From positions 6,012,501 to 6,076,500 of the forward strand of contig NZ_CP108442.1 of NCBI RefSeq assembly GCF_041435355.1: a DNA stretch of 64,000 nt, read 5' to 3'. This stretch comes from Streptomyces sp. NBC_01276 (GTDB taxonomy: Bacteria; Actinomycetota; Actinomycetes; Streptomycetales; Streptomycetaceae). This document shows, piece after piece, positions 41,613 through 50,309 of this stretch (positions are counted from its first letter, which is position 1; each line of letters opens with the position of its first letter). The position numbers and the translations under genes were made by a program. The notes under the pieces were generated by a model that did not search any database, was not told where the DNA came from, and worked only from the letters and a program-made list of their open reading frames with translations.

Positions 41613-42257
41613 ATGGACAGCGCGGCGGATACCAGCGGCTACCAGGCGTGGTCGGAGGTCACCCCCGACGCCGCGCGGCGGCTGCTGGTCGCGGCCGTCG
41701 AAGCCTTCGCCGAACGCGGCTACCACGCGACCACCACCCGCGACATCGCCGGCCGGGCCGGTATGAGTCCGGCGGCGCTCTACATCCACTACAAGACCAA
41801 GGAAGAGCTGCTCCACCGCATCAGCCGGATCGGCCACGACAAGGCGCTGGAGATCCTGGAGACCGCCGCCGCCGGGCCCGGAACGGCCGCCGACCGGCTC
41901 GACGCGGCCGTGCGGTCCTTCGTGGGCTGGCACGCCGCGCACCACATGACCGCGCGCGTGGTCCAGTACGAGCTCGACGCGCTCGCGCCCGAGCACCGCG
42001 GCGAGATCGTGGCGCTGCGCCGCGAGAGCGACGCCGCCGTGCGCCGCATCATCGCCGAGGGGGTCCGGGCGGGGGAGTTCGACGTCCCCGACGTCCCCGG
42101 GACCACCCTCGCCGTGCTCTCCCTGTGCATCGACGTGGCCCGCTGGTTCAGTACCGCCGGGCACCGCACGCCCGACGAGGTCGGCGCGCTCTACGCCGAC
42201 CTCGTGCTCCGCATGGTGGGCGCCCGGCCGGCCGCCGCGTCCGTGGATCAGAAGTAG
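41613..42257 (+). CDS. TetR-family regulator linked to MaoC hydratase
   Basis: A 214-residue regulator. The HTH lies in LLVAAVEAFAERGYHATTTRDIAGRAGMSPAALYIHYKTKEELL (about 24-67), and the C-terminal part resembles the acyl-CoA-binding TetR regulators such as KstR2. The ATG at 41613 has GGGTGAG upstream; the in-frame GTG at 41577 is too close to the -10. It overlaps the convergent MaoC gene by 10 bp. Both genes carry the TAAGCG(C/T)TTGCTCA site, so this protein probably represses both. Confidence 0.88.
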   Translation: MDSAADTSGYQAWSEVTPDAARRLLVAAVEAFAERGYHATTTRDIAGRAGMSPAALYIHYKTKEELLHRISRIGHDKALEILETAAAGPGTAADRLDAAVRSFVGWHAAHHMTARVVQYELDALAPEHRGEIVALRRESDAAVRRIIAEGVRAGEFDVPDVPGTTLAVLSLCIDVARWFSTAGHRTPDEVGALYADLVLRMVGARPAAASVDQK

Positions 42258-42709
42258 TAGCGGGACACCGACTCCGCGACACAGACCGGCTTCGCGCCGC
42301 CCTCGCGCTCCACCGTCACCGTCGCCGCGACCTGCACGCCTTCGCCCGCCTCGGTGACCGCCGTGATCACGGCCGTGGCGCGCAGCCGCGAGCCGACCGG
42401 CACCGGAGCCGGGAAGCGGACCTTGTCCGTGCCGTAGTTGATGCCCATCCGCATCCCCTCGACGCGCATGACCTGCGGCACCAGGCTGGGCAGCAGCGAC
42501 AGCGTCAGATAGCCGTGCGCGATCGTGGAACCGAAGGGGCCCGAGGCCGCCCGCTCCGGGTCCACGTGGATCCACTGGTGGTCGCCGGTCGCGTCCGCGA
42601 AGAGGTCGATCCGCTTCTGGTCCACCTCCAGCCACCCGCTCGGGCCGAGCACGTCACCGATCCCGGCGCGCAGTTCCTCGGCGGAGGTGAAGATCCTCGG
42701 TTCGGCCAT
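42248..42709 (-). CDS. MaoC-family (R)-specific enoyl-CoA hydratase-like protein
   Basis: A 153-residue hot-dog fold hydratase. The hydratase 2 motif FADATGDHQWIHVDPERAASGPFGSTIAHGYLTLSL contains the catalytic Asp and His. It should add water to trans-2-enoyl-CoA in fatty-acid or steroid side-chain breakdown. AGGGGCAGGG precedes the ATG at 42709. Its 3' end overlaps the convergent TetR gene by 10 bp. Confidence 0.93.
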   Translation of the reverse strand: MAEPRIFTSAEELRAGIGDVLGPSGWLEVDQKRIDLFADATGDHQWIHVDPERAASGPFGSTIAHGYLTLSLLPSLVPQVMRVEGMRMGINYGTDKVRFPAPVPVGSRLRATAVITAVTEAGEGVQVAATVTVEREGGAKPVCVAESVSRYYF

Positions 42710-42743
42710 GCCCTGCCCCTGTCGTCCGCTGTCGCGCAACTAA

Positions 42744-42757
42744 TAAGCGTTTGCTCA
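42744..42757. promoter_or_regulatory. operator TAAGCGTTTGCTCA upstream of MaoC gene
   Basis: It matches the site at 41551-41564 in 13 of 14 positions. It lies 34-48 nt before the MaoC start on the minus strand and 55-68 nt before soxR on the plus strand. Confidence 0.6.
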
Positions 42758-42811
42758 GCATGCTGGGGCCCGCATGCGTCTGTCAACGGATCTCCGACTA
42801 GGCTCGGCCGT

Positions 42812-43261
42812 GTGCCGCAGATTCCCGAGAACGTCCACGAACTCACCGTCGGCCAGCTCTCCGCGCGCAGCGGGGCAGCCGTCTCCGCACTGCATTTCTA
42901 CGAGGCCAAAGGGCTGATCAGCAGCCGCCGTACGTCCGGCAACCAGCGCCGCTACACGCGCGAGGCGCTGCGCCGGGTGGCCTTCGTACGCGCCGCGCAG
43001 CGCGTGGGCATACCGCTGGCCGACATCCGCGTCGCGCTGGTCGAACTGCCGGAGGAGCGCACCCCCACCCCCGAGGACTGGGCGCGGCTGTCCGAGAACT
43101 GGCGCGCCGAGCTCGACGAGCGGATCCGGCAACTCAGCGATCTGCGCGACCGGTTGTCGGACTGCATCGGCTGCGGCTGCCTCTCGTTGAAGAAGTGCGC
43201 CCTGTCCAACCCGGACGACGTCTTCGGCGCCCGCCTCACCGGATCCCGGCTGTCGCAGTAG
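42812..43261 (+). CDS. soxR: redox-sensing MerR-family regulator SoxR
   Basis: A 149-residue [2Fe-2S] regulator. The MerR HTH begins LTVGQLSARSGAAVSALHFYEAKGLI, the dimerisation helix follows, and CIGCGCLSLKKC gives the Cx2CxCx5C cluster. In streptomycetes SoxR senses redox-active compounds such as actinorhodin and induces a few oxidoreductase and transporter genes. The GTG at 42812 has TAGGCT 7 nt upstream and no SD (leaderless). The 3' end overlaps the convergent BKACE-like gene by 26 bp. Confidence 0.93.
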   Translation: MPQIPENVHELTVGQLSARSGAAVSALHFYEAKGLISSRRTSGNQRRYTREALRRVAFVRAAQRVGIPLADIRVALVELPEERTPTPEDWARLSENWRAELDERIRQLSDLRDRLSDCIGCGCLSLKKCALSNPDDVFGARLTGSRLSQ

Positions 43262-44036
43262 CTGCGTCCCGCAACTCCCGCGCAGCGGAGACCAGTTCGG
43301 CATTGGAGCGCGCCGGCCGCCCGTCGGGCAGGTGCAGGACGTCGCCCAAACCGGTCCGCGCGCCGGCACCGCACCGCGCGGCCATCCGCAGCACCGGCCA
43401 GGCGGCCGCGTCCCGCCCGTACAGCAGGACCGGCACCGGCGGCAGCCAGCGCAGCGCCGCCACCAGCGCGGGGTCGGCCTCGGCCGGCTCCACCACCAGC
43501 CGCACCCGGCCGTGGTCCGGCGGGGCCCACTCCAGGAACCGGGCCAGCGGCTCCGGCCCGGCCCCGCCGCCCAGCGGGACCAGGGCGTCCACCGCCACCC
43601 CGCGCTCCAGCAGGGCCCGGCCCAGCGTGCCGGCGCCCGGCTCCGCGAACCGCACCTGGGCCCGGTCGGGCAGCACCGTCCAGGACCGCACCCGCTCCAG
43701 CCGCCCGGCGGGATCGGGCTCGGCGTCGACCGCGGCCGGAACCGAGAGGGGTACGCGGACCCCCGCGCCGCGCATCTCCTCCAGCAGTGGACCGACCACC
43801 CGCGGCGAGAGGCTCTCCCGCCCGCACGGGGTCCTCGGGTGCACCAGTACCTCCCCGGCCCCGGCGGCGACGGCCTCCACCGCCGACTCCGTCAGATCCC
43901 GCGGAGTCATCGGCACCGCACCCCCGTCGCGGGCGCCGCGCGATCCGTTGACCGCCACCTGGAGCACCGCCCCCGGCCCGCCGGCCCCGCCCCGACCGCC
44001 GGCCCCGCCCGGCCCGTCCCCGCCCGGCCCGTTCAC
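43236..44036 (-). CDS. BKACE-family (DUF849) protein, 3-keto-acid cleavage enzyme-like
   Basis: A 266-residue TIM-barrel-type protein. VNGSRG, AVPMTPRDLTESAVEAVAAGAGEVLVHPRTPCGRESL and ARTGLGDVLHLPDGRPARSNAELV are DUF849 features. The usual metal motif HxHxR reads LVHPR, so one zinc-binding histidine appears to be lost; activity is uncertain. The GTG at 44036 overlaps the upstream stop (GTGA). The first 30 residues are Gly/Pro-rich and unlike the family. Shorter than the 270-310 residues typical of the catalytic members. Confidence 0.8.
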   Translation of the reverse strand: MNGPGGDGPGGAGGRGGAGGPGAVLQVAVNGSRGARDGGAVPMTPRDLTESAVEAVAAGAGEVLVHPRTPCGRESLSPRVVGPLLEEMRGAGVRVPLSVPAAVDAEPDPAGRLERVRSWTVLPDRAQVRFAEPGAGTLGRALLERGVAVDALVPLGGGAGPEPLARFLEWAPPDHGRVRLVVEPAEADPALVAALRWLPPVPVLLYGRDAAAWPVLRMAARCGAGARTGLGDVLHLPDGRPARSNAELVSAARELRDAATATAGIR

Positions 44037-44647
44037 GCCGCGCCCGCCGGGGCCGGGAGCACCACCGCCGAATGCACCAGTACCGCGTCCGCGAGCGCCG
44101 GTCTCGGCACCACGATCCCGCAGCCCCCGCACACCGGCCCGTCCCACGCCCACGCCCCGGCCCATGCCGCGTGGGCCGTCAGCGCCGCCGGCCAGCGCAA
44201 CTCCCGCTCCCCGCACACCGGGCAGGCCGTCCCGGGCTCCGATTCCAGCGCCTTCACCAGTCGGCGCAGCACCTCGCCGAGCGTCCCGTCCGGCCGCACC
44301 CCCGGATCGACGCACCGCACCACCGCGTCCCCGCTGCCGCCCCAGGCCCACTCCGGCCGGCGCACCCCGTCGTGCTTCTCACGTCTACGGCGCGCCGCGA
44401 ACTGCCGCTCGTACTCCAGCCAGACCGCCCGGGCCTCTTCCAGTTCCTCCAGCGCCGCGACCAGGCGCAGCGGATCCGCGCCCCGGTCCTCGGGGGCGAT
44501 CCCGTGCCGGTCGCACAGGTGCCACCACGTCGCCCGGTGCCCGTAGGGCGCGAACCGTTCCAGGCAGCGGCGCAGCGAATGGCGCCGCAGGGCCCGGTCG
44601 TTGCGCGCATCGCGCACCTGGTAGGCCAGACTCCGAAAACCCGCCAT
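44033..44647 (-). CDS. zinc-ribbon hypothetical protein
   Basis: A 204-residue protein. The N-terminal half is basic and helical (RSLAYQVRDARNDRALRRHSLRRCLERFAPYGHRATWWHLCD). The second half holds CPVCGERELRW and CGGCG, a likely zinc ribbon. GGAGGTGAAG lies before the ATG. It is translationally coupled to the BKACE-like gene. I recognise no named family; nucleic-acid binding is possible. Confidence 0.75.
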   Translation of the reverse strand: MAGFRSLAYQVRDARNDRALRRHSLRRCLERFAPYGHRATWWHLCDRHGIAPEDRGADPLRLVAALEELEEARAVWLEYERQFAARRRREKHDGVRRPEWAWGGSGDAVVRCVDPGVRPDGTLGEVLRRLVKALESEPGTACPVCGERELRWPAALTAHAAWAGAWAWDGPVCGGCGIVVPRPALADAVLVHSAVVLPAPAGAA

Positions 44648-44801
44648 CGCACCTTCACCTCCGCCGCCGTGCCCCCGCCCACACCTGTGTTCGCGCTACC
44701 CCGTCGAACGAAGCAGCGCGCCCTGACGTGCCCAACATGCCCTGCCGGATGTGGGCGCATGCGGGGGCGGTCGAGGCGTGCGGGTGGCACATGGCCAGAA
44801 C

Positions 44802-46217
44802 TCAGCGCCCCATGCGCCCCGCCCCGACCACGATCCGGGCCAGCTCCTCGTGGCAGATGTCGCTGTGCGCCCCCGACGGCGGACCGCCGCGCCGCACCAC
44901 GGAGCCCGCGTCCACGCTGACGCAACCGGCCGCGGGCAGCCCGTCGCGCAGGGCCGCCTCCAGGCTGAGCCGCTGTGCGCCCGGCAGCGCCTGCACCCCG
45001 TCGTGCCCGACCGCGCCCCACCGCTCGTCGAACCCCAGCAGACCGGCCGAATCCCCCGCCATCCGGGACGCCAGGGGATAGAACAGTCCGAGGGCGCTGT
45101 CGTGGGAGGAGTGGCAGGCCACCACGGGGCCGTCGACCCGGCGCTGGAGTCCCCGCAGGGCGCCGCCGCGGCGCGGATCGTGGGGGAGGCTGTCGCTGAA
45201 GGCGTAGTGCGAGAAGGCTCCCTGGAGCAGGGTCAGCGACTTCAGGTGCCGCGCCCCGTCCGGTACGGCGCGCAGGGAGAAGGACACCACCCGTGCTCCG
45301 AAGCTGTGGCCTATCAGGTGGACGCGCAGGGCCGGGCGTCTGCCCGCCAGGTCCGCCAGCACCGGCCCGAGGCCGTGCTCACCGACGACCCCGGCCCGGT
45401 TCTTCATCTCGTAGTACGTCGCCTGGCGCAGCAGCTCCTTGGCCCCGCCCCACAGGGCGCGCAGCCCGTCACCGGGGGCCAGGCACGGGCCGGCGCCGGC
45501 GTCCGCCCCGGATGCGGTCAGGGCGTCGGCCAGCTCCCGGCAGGCCTCCAGCACGTCCCGGGCGAAAAGGGCCGGTACCCCGCGGGCGCCGCCCGGGTCC
45601 GCCGCGGCCGCGGACCCGCCTGCGGCACCGGACCGGTCGACATTGGCGAGTTCCCGTACCAGGGCCCCGAACTCGGCGAAGGCGGCCTCCGACTCCGGCC
45701 GCCCGTCGAGCAGTTCGGCGACCCGGTCCAGCTCCGCCCGCCGGCCCGGCCAGAACGCTCCGAGCGCCCGCCGCGTGTCGGCGTCCAGGCCGGTGCCGGT
45801 GCCGGTGCCGGTGCCGGTGCCGGTGGCGGGCCGCGAGCCGGTGGCGGTGTCCGGGGCGGCGAGGGCGGGCCGCGGGTCGAAGTCCGGTATCGGCTCGTCG
45901 GAGAAACGGATCGAGGGCCAGACCACCCCCACGTAGCCGAGCCGCACCCCCGTTCCCACCAGCCCCGGGAAAGGGGCGAAGAAGCGGTCGAAGAGCCGGG
46001 TCGCGGTGGTCCGGTCGCTGTTCCAGCCGTGTGCGAACACCAGCAGGTCCGTGGCCTCGATCCGGGCCACCGCCGCCCGCGTCGCCGGGTCCACGTCGCC
46101 CTGGGCGTCGAAGGTCAGCTCCCGGTAGGGCCCGACGCCCACCCCGGTCGTGGTCGTGGTCGCCGTCGTGGCTCCGTCCCGGGCTCCGGTTCCGAATGCG
46201 GCTCCGCTGTCCGTCAT
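44802..46217 (-). CDS. large alpha/beta hydrolase (DUF900-like)
   Basis: A 471-residue protein. DLLVFAHGWNSDRTTATRLFDRFF (about 58-81) and the nucleophile motif HLIGHSFGARVV (about 325-336) define an alpha/beta hydrolase; HSSHDSALGLFYPLA supplies a candidate acid/His region. The middle contains a (Thr-Gly)n run at about residues 131-142, encoded by a CCGGTG hexamer repeat. The ATG at 46217 has GAGGGGG upstream. No signal peptide. Substrate unknown. Confidence 0.8.
   Translation of the reverse strand: MTDSGAAFGTGARDGATTATTTTTGVGVGPYRELTFDAQGDVDPATRAAVARIEATDLLVFAHGWNSDRTTATRLFDRFFAPFPGLVGTGVRLGYVGVVWPSIRFSDEPIPDFDPRPALAAPDTATGSRPATGTGTGTGTGTGLDADTRRALGAFWPGRRAELDRVAELLDGRPESEAAFAEFGALVRELANVDRSGAAGGSAAAADPGGARGVPALFARDVLEACRELADALTASGADAGAGPCLAPGDGLRALWGGAKELLRQATYYEMKNRAGVVGEHGLGPVLADLAGRRPALRVHLIGHSFGARVVSFSLRAVPDGARHLKSLTLLQGAFSHYAFSDSLPHDPRRGGALRGLQRRVDGPVVACHSSHDSALGLFYPLASRMAGDSAGLLGFDERWGAVGHDGVQALPGAQRLSLEAALRDGLPAAGCVSVDAGSVVRRGGPPSGAHSDICHEELARIVVGAGRMGR
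45790..45825. repeat. hexanucleotide repeat CCGGTG x 6 within a gene
   Basis: Six copies of CCGGTG (last one imperfect) encode the alternating Thr-Gly stretch of the alpha/beta hydrolase on the minus strand. The length is a multiple of three, so copy-number change would not shift the frame. Confidence 0.85.
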
Positions 46218-46328
46218 GACGTCCCCCTCCGTGCCGTGCCCTGCCTGCGGTGCACGCAGCATCCCGCCGCGGGCGCCCGTCGGCCAGACCCGCGGCAGCA
46301 CGGGATCCGCACGGCCCGGCGGGCGGAG

Positions 46329-47630
46329 TCAGGGGTAGAGGAGGTACTCCTCCCGGACCGCCGCGAACCGGGCCAGCCCCGCCGCCCAGTCGCCCGCGAT
46401 CTCCTCCACCCCCGCCCCCGCGTCCACCAGCGTCCGTACCCGGTCCGAGCCGGTCAGCCGGTCGATCCAGTGGTCCGCGCGCCAGCCGAAGCCGCTCCAC
46501 GCCCGCCGCGCGGTGACCAGCAGACCGATCCCCGCCCGCACCGGGTCGAAGGCCTCCCGGTCGTGCACGATCAGCCGGACCCCGCCGCAGAGCTTTCCGG
46601 CGTGCTTCGAGAAGGAGGGGGTGAACCAGGTCTCCCGGAACCAGACGCCGGGCAGCCCCAGCGCGTTCGCCGCCTCCGCCCACCGCCGGTCCACCCCCTC
46701 CGCGCCGACCACCTCGAAGGGGGTGGTCGTGCCCCGGCCCTCGGAGAGCGTGGTCCCCTCGAACAGGCAGGTCCCCGCGTAGGCGAGAGCGGTGTCGGGG
46801 GTGGGCATGTTCGGGCTCGGCGGCACCCACGGCAGCCCGGTGGAATTGTAGAAGGACGCGCGGCGCCAGCCCGTCATGGGGACCGTCCGCAGCCGGACCG
46901 GACGGGCGCGCAGGAACTCGCCGTTGAAGAGGAGGGCCAGCTCGGCCGCCGTCATCCCGTGCGCGAGCGCGATCGGCTCGCGGCCCACGAAGCTGGCGTA
47001 CGGCCGCTGCAGCACCGGGCCGGCCGCCCGGCGTCCGCCCACCGGGTTGGGACGGTCCAGCACCACCACGGCCTTGCCGGCCAGGGCGGCCGCGCGCATG
47101 CAGTCGTAGAGGGTCCAGACGTAGGTGTAGAAGCGGGCGCCGACGTCCTGGATGTCGAAGACGACGGTGTCGATCCCGGCGGCCGTGAAGAGGTCCGCCA
47201 GGCGCTGCCCGCTCGTGTCGTACGTGTCGTGGACGGGCAGGCCCGTCGCCGGGTCCCGGCCGGTCCCCTCCGAGCCGCCCGCCTGGGCCGATCCGCGGAA
47301 GCCGTGTTCCGGCCCGAACACCGCGACCAGGTCGACCCGCGGGTCGGCGTGCAGGACGTCGACCAGGTGGCGGGCGTCGGAGGTGATCCCGGTGGGGTTG
47401 GTGACGACGCCGACGCGCTGTCCGGCGAGCTCCGCGTACCCGTCGGCGGCGAGCCGTTCGCATCCGGTGAGCACCCGCCCCGGCGCGGGGGCGCCCGCCG
47501 TGTCCGTTCTGTCCGCCGTACCCGCCGTGTCCGCCGTGGCGGCGCGGGCCGCCGGACCGGCTCCCGCGAAGGCCCCCGCGGTCCCCATGGCCCCCGCCAG
47601 TCCCAGTACCCCGCGTCGTGACAGCGTCAT
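46329..47630 (-). CDS. Tat-exported NamZ-type exo-beta-N-acetylmuramidase (DUF1343)
   Basis: A 433-residue secreted protein. LSRRGVLGLAGAMGTAGAFAGAG is a twin-arginine signal with cleavage near PAARA. LAGQRVGVVTNPTG, VFGPEHGFRG, PVHDTYDTSGQRL, FDIQDVGARFYTYVWTL, LDRPNPVGG, NMPTPDTALAYAGTCLFEGTTLSEGRGTT are the DUF1343 hallmarks, and members are exo-N-acetylmuramidases of GH171 acting on muropeptides. It should take part in cell-wall recycling outside the membrane. ATG at 47630 has TAGCGT 6 nt upstream (leaderless); a GTG at 47636 is possible. Confidence 0.9.
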   Translation of the reverse strand: MTLSRRGVLGLAGAMGTAGAFAGAGPAARAATADTAGTADRTDTAGAPAPGRVLTGCERLAADGYAELAGQRVGVVTNPTGITSDARHLVDVLHADPRVDLVAVFGPEHGFRGSAQAGGSEGTGRDPATGLPVHDTYDTSGQRLADLFTAAGIDTVVFDIQDVGARFYTYVWTLYDCMRAAALAGKAVVVLDRPNPVGGRRAAGPVLQRPYASFVGREPIALAHGMTAAELALLFNGEFLRARPVRLRTVPMTGWRRASFYNSTGLPWVPPSPNMPTPDTALAYAGTCLFEGTTLSEGRGTTTPFEVVGAEGVDRRWAEAANALGLPGVWFRETWFTPSFSKHAGKLCGGVRLIVHDREAFDPVRAGIGLLVTARRAWSGFGWRADHWIDRLTGSDRVRTLVDAGAGVEEIAGDWAAGLARFAAVREEYLLYP

Positions 47631-47666
47631 CCGCACACGCTAGGGCCCGGCCCCCTTCCGCCCTCA

Positions 47667-47685
47667 CATACCGACTGGTTAGTCT
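47667..47685. promoter_or_regulatory. shared operator core upstream of SDR and NamZ genes
   Basis: CATACCGACTGGT (47667-47679) is identical to the reverse complement of 53387-53399 upstream of the APH/FadE genes. The second half (TAGTCT) is degenerate here. It lies 38-56 nt before the SDR start and 37 nt before the NamZ start. Confidence 0.55.
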
Positions 47686-47722
47686 GCCGGGATCCGGCAG
47701 GCCGTGGCGAAAGGTGATCCCC

Positions 47723-48487
47723 GTGAACGCGTACCAGGACCAGCGAGTCGTCGTCACCGGCGCGGGCGGCGGCATCGGCGAGGCCCTCGCCCGCCGCTTC
47801 GCCGCCGAGGGTGCCACCGTCGTCGTCAACGACCTCGACCCCGCGAAGGCCGCCTCGGTCGCGGAGGCGATCGGCCCCCGGGCCGTCGCGGTCCCCGGAG
47901 ACGCCTCGACCGTCGTCGCGGAGGCCCGCGAGGCCCTCGGCGGCACGGTCGACGTCTACTGCGCCAACGCCGGACTCGCCTCGGGCGGGGACGCCTTCGC
48001 GGACGAGGCCGTGTGGGAGGCGGCCTGGGACACCAACGTCATGGCGCACGTGCGGGCCGCCCGGACCCTGCTGCCGCAGTGGCTGGAGCGGGGCAGCGGC
48101 CGCTTCGTGTCCACCGTCTCCGCCGCAGGGCTGCTGACCATGATCGGGGCGGCGCCGTACAGTGTCAGCAAGCACGGTGCCCTCGCCTTCGCGGAATGGC
48201 TCTCGCTGACCTACCGCCACCGCGGCGTCCGGGTCCACGCCATCTGCCCGCAGGGCGTGCGCACCGACATGCTGACCGCCGCGGGCTCGGCGGGCGAACT
48301 CGTCCTGGCGCCGACCGCCATCGAGCCGGACGCGGTCGCTGACGCACTGTTCGACGGCATGGAGAAGGGCCGCTTCTTGATCCTCCCGCACCCCGAGGTG
48401 GCGGACTACCACGCCGCCCGCGCGAACGACCCGGACCGGTGGCTGGAGGCCATGAACCACCTCCAGCAGAAGTGGGAGTCCTCGTGA
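47723..48487 (+). CDS. short-chain dehydrogenase/reductase
   Basis: A 254-residue SDR. The cofactor motif TGAGGGIGEAL is at about 12-22, NAG at about 78, the catalytic Ser in STVSAAG and YSVSK near 145-155. GAAAGGTGAT precedes the GTG at 47723. It overlaps the acyl-CoA synthetase gene start (GTGA) so the two are co-translated. Together they suit oxidation of hydroxylated fatty-acid or sterol intermediates; the substrate is not clear. Confidence 0.92.
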   Translation: MNAYQDQRVVVTGAGGGIGEALARRFAAEGATVVVNDLDPAKAASVAEAIGPRAVAVPGDASTVVAEAREALGGTVDVYCANAGLASGGDAFADEAVWEAAWDTNVMAHVRAARTLLPQWLERGSGRFVSTVSAAGLLTMIGAAPYSVSKHGALAFAEWLSLTYRHRGVRVHAICPQGVRTDMLTAAGSAGELVLAPTAIEPDAVADALFDGMEKGRFLILPHPEVADYHAARANDPDRWLEAMNHLQQKWESS

Positions 48488-50229
48488 CACCCGCCCGCAC
48501 ACCCGGGGCCGGGGCGGACGCGGCGGACGCGGCGGCCCCGGCCGGCTCCCCGTACGCCGCGCGGCCGTGGCTGCGCCGGCTCAGCGCGGCGCAGCTGGCA
48601 CCGGTCAGCCCGCCGCCCACCGTGCTCCACGCCTTCCGGGCCGCCGTGGCGCGCGCCCCCGGACGTACGGCCCTCGCGTACTTTGACGGGCGCGTCGGCT
48701 ACGCCGAGGCCGACGCCCTCTCCGACTCCCTCGCCGGGTACCTCGCCGCGCGGGGGGTCCGGCGCGGCGACCGGATCGCCGTCATGCTCCAGAACACCCC
48801 GCACTTCGTGCTCGCCGTGCTGGCCGCCTGGAAGGCCGGGGCGGTGGTCGTCCTGCTGAACCCGATGTACAAGTCCGCCGAGGCCGGGCACGTCCTGCGC
48901 GACTCGGGTGCCGTCGCGCTGGTCTGCGAGGCCCGCGCCTGGGCGGCGTACCTGCGCGGGACCGCGCACGAGGCCGGCGTCCGGATCGCCCTCACCACCG
49001 ACGAGCGCGACTTCCAGACCCGCGACGACGCCCGCCTCTTCCCGTCCCCGGCGCGGGAGCGGGAGCCGCACACCGCGACCGCGGGACCCCTCGGGTTCCC
49101 GGGCGGGCCCGAGGACCTGGTGACCGTGGCGCGGCTGGGGCACCCCGCGCCGGACGGGCCCGATCCGGTCGCCGACGACCTCGCGCTCCTCGGCTACACC
49201 TCCGGCACCTCGGGCACCCCCAAGGGAGCCATGAACCCGCACGGGGCGCTGACCTACAACGCCACCCGCCAGGTCACCGGCCACCCCCTCCCCGAAGGCG
49301 CCGGCTACTTCGCCCTCGCGCCGCTCTTCCACATCACCGGCCTCGTCTGCGAGCTCGTCGCCTGCTTCGTCAACGCCGGCACCCTCGTCCTCGCCCGCCG
49401 CTTCGACGCGGGCGCCGTCCTCGACGCCTTCCTCGAACACCGCCCGGCCTACACCATCGGACCGGCCACCGCCTTCACGGCCCTGGCCGCCCACCCCGCG
49501 GCCACCGCGGAGCACTTCGCCTCGTTCCGGGTCGTCTCCTCGGGCGGCGCCCCGCTCCCGCCCGCCCTCGTCGAACGCCTGCGCGCCTCCTTCGGCTTCT
49601 ACCTCCGCAACGGCTACGGCCTCACCGAGTGCACCGCCCCCTGTGCCTCGGTCCCCGCCCACCGCGAGGCTCCCGTCGACCCCCGCTCCGGCACCCTCTC
49701 GGTCGGCCTGCCCGGCGCGCAGACCCTCGTACGGATCCTCGACGAGCAGGGCGCCGAGGTCCCCCTCGGCGAGACCGGCGAGATCGCCGTCCGCGGCCCC
49801 CAGGTCGTGCCGGGCTACTGGGGGCTCCCGGACGAGACCGCCGCGGCCTTCCCGGACGGGGAACTGCGCACCGGGGACGTCGGCTTCATGGACCCCGACG
49901 GCTGGCTCTACGTCGTCGACCGCAAGAAGGACATGATCAACGCCTCCGGGTTCAAGGTCTGGCCGAGGGAGGTGGAGGACGTCCTCTACACCCACCCCGC
50001 CGTCCGCGAGGCGGCCGTCGTCGGCGTTCCCGACGCCTACCGCGGCGAGAGCGTGAAGGCGTACGTGAGCCTGCGGCCCGGCGCCACCGCCGACCCCGCG
50101 CAGCTGTCCGCGTACTGCGCCGAGCGGCTCGCCGCGTACAAGTACCCGCGCGAGGTCGAGATCCTGCCTGTTCTTCCCCAGACCACCAGTGGCAAGATCC
50201 TGCGACGGGAACTGCGCGAGCGCGGCTGA
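48484..50229 (+). CDS. fatty-acyl-CoA synthetase (AMP-dependent ligase)
   Basis: A 581-residue ANL-superfamily enzyme. The P-loop-like motif LLGYTSGTSGTPKGAMNPH, ALAPLFHITG, NGYGLTECTAP, GELRTGDVGFMDPDGWLYVVDRKKDMINASGFKVWPREVED and the C-terminal Lys in TTSGKILRRELRE are complete. It activates a long-chain or aromatic acid with ATP and CoA. GGGAG precedes the GTG at 48484. It is followed by a TetR gene 80 nt downstream. Confidence 0.95.
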   Translation: MTPARTPGAGADAADAAAPAGSPYAARPWLRRLSAAQLAPVSPPPTVLHAFRAAVARAPGRTALAYFDGRVGYAEADALSDSLAGYLAARGVRRGDRIAVMLQNTPHFVLAVLAAWKAGAVVVLLNPMYKSAEAGHVLRDSGAVALVCEARAWAAYLRGTAHEAGVRIALTTDERDFQTRDDARLFPSPAREREPHTATAGPLGFPGGPEDLVTVARLGHPAPDGPDPVADDLALLGYTSGTSGTPKGAMNPHGALTYNATRQVTGHPLPEGAGYFALAPLFHITGLVCELVACFVNAGTLVLARRFDAGAVLDAFLEHRPAYTIGPATAFTALAAHPAATAEHFASFRVVSSGGAPLPPALVERLRASFGFYLRNGYGLTECTAPCASVPAHREAPVDPRSGTLSVGLPGAQTLVRILDEQGAEVPLGETGEIAVRGPQVVPGYWGLPDETAAAFPDGELRTGDVGFMDPDGWLYVVDRKKDMINASGFKVWPREVEDVLYTHPAVREAAVVGVPDAYRGESVKAYVSLRPGATADPAQLSAYCAERLAAYKYPREVEILPVLPQTTSGKILRRELRERG

Positions 50230-50309
50230 AAATCGTCGGACGGTCGTACGGCGCAGGACACCCGGCACACGCAGGACAGGCGACGGATCAGGAGAGGAAG
50301 GCGAGCACC

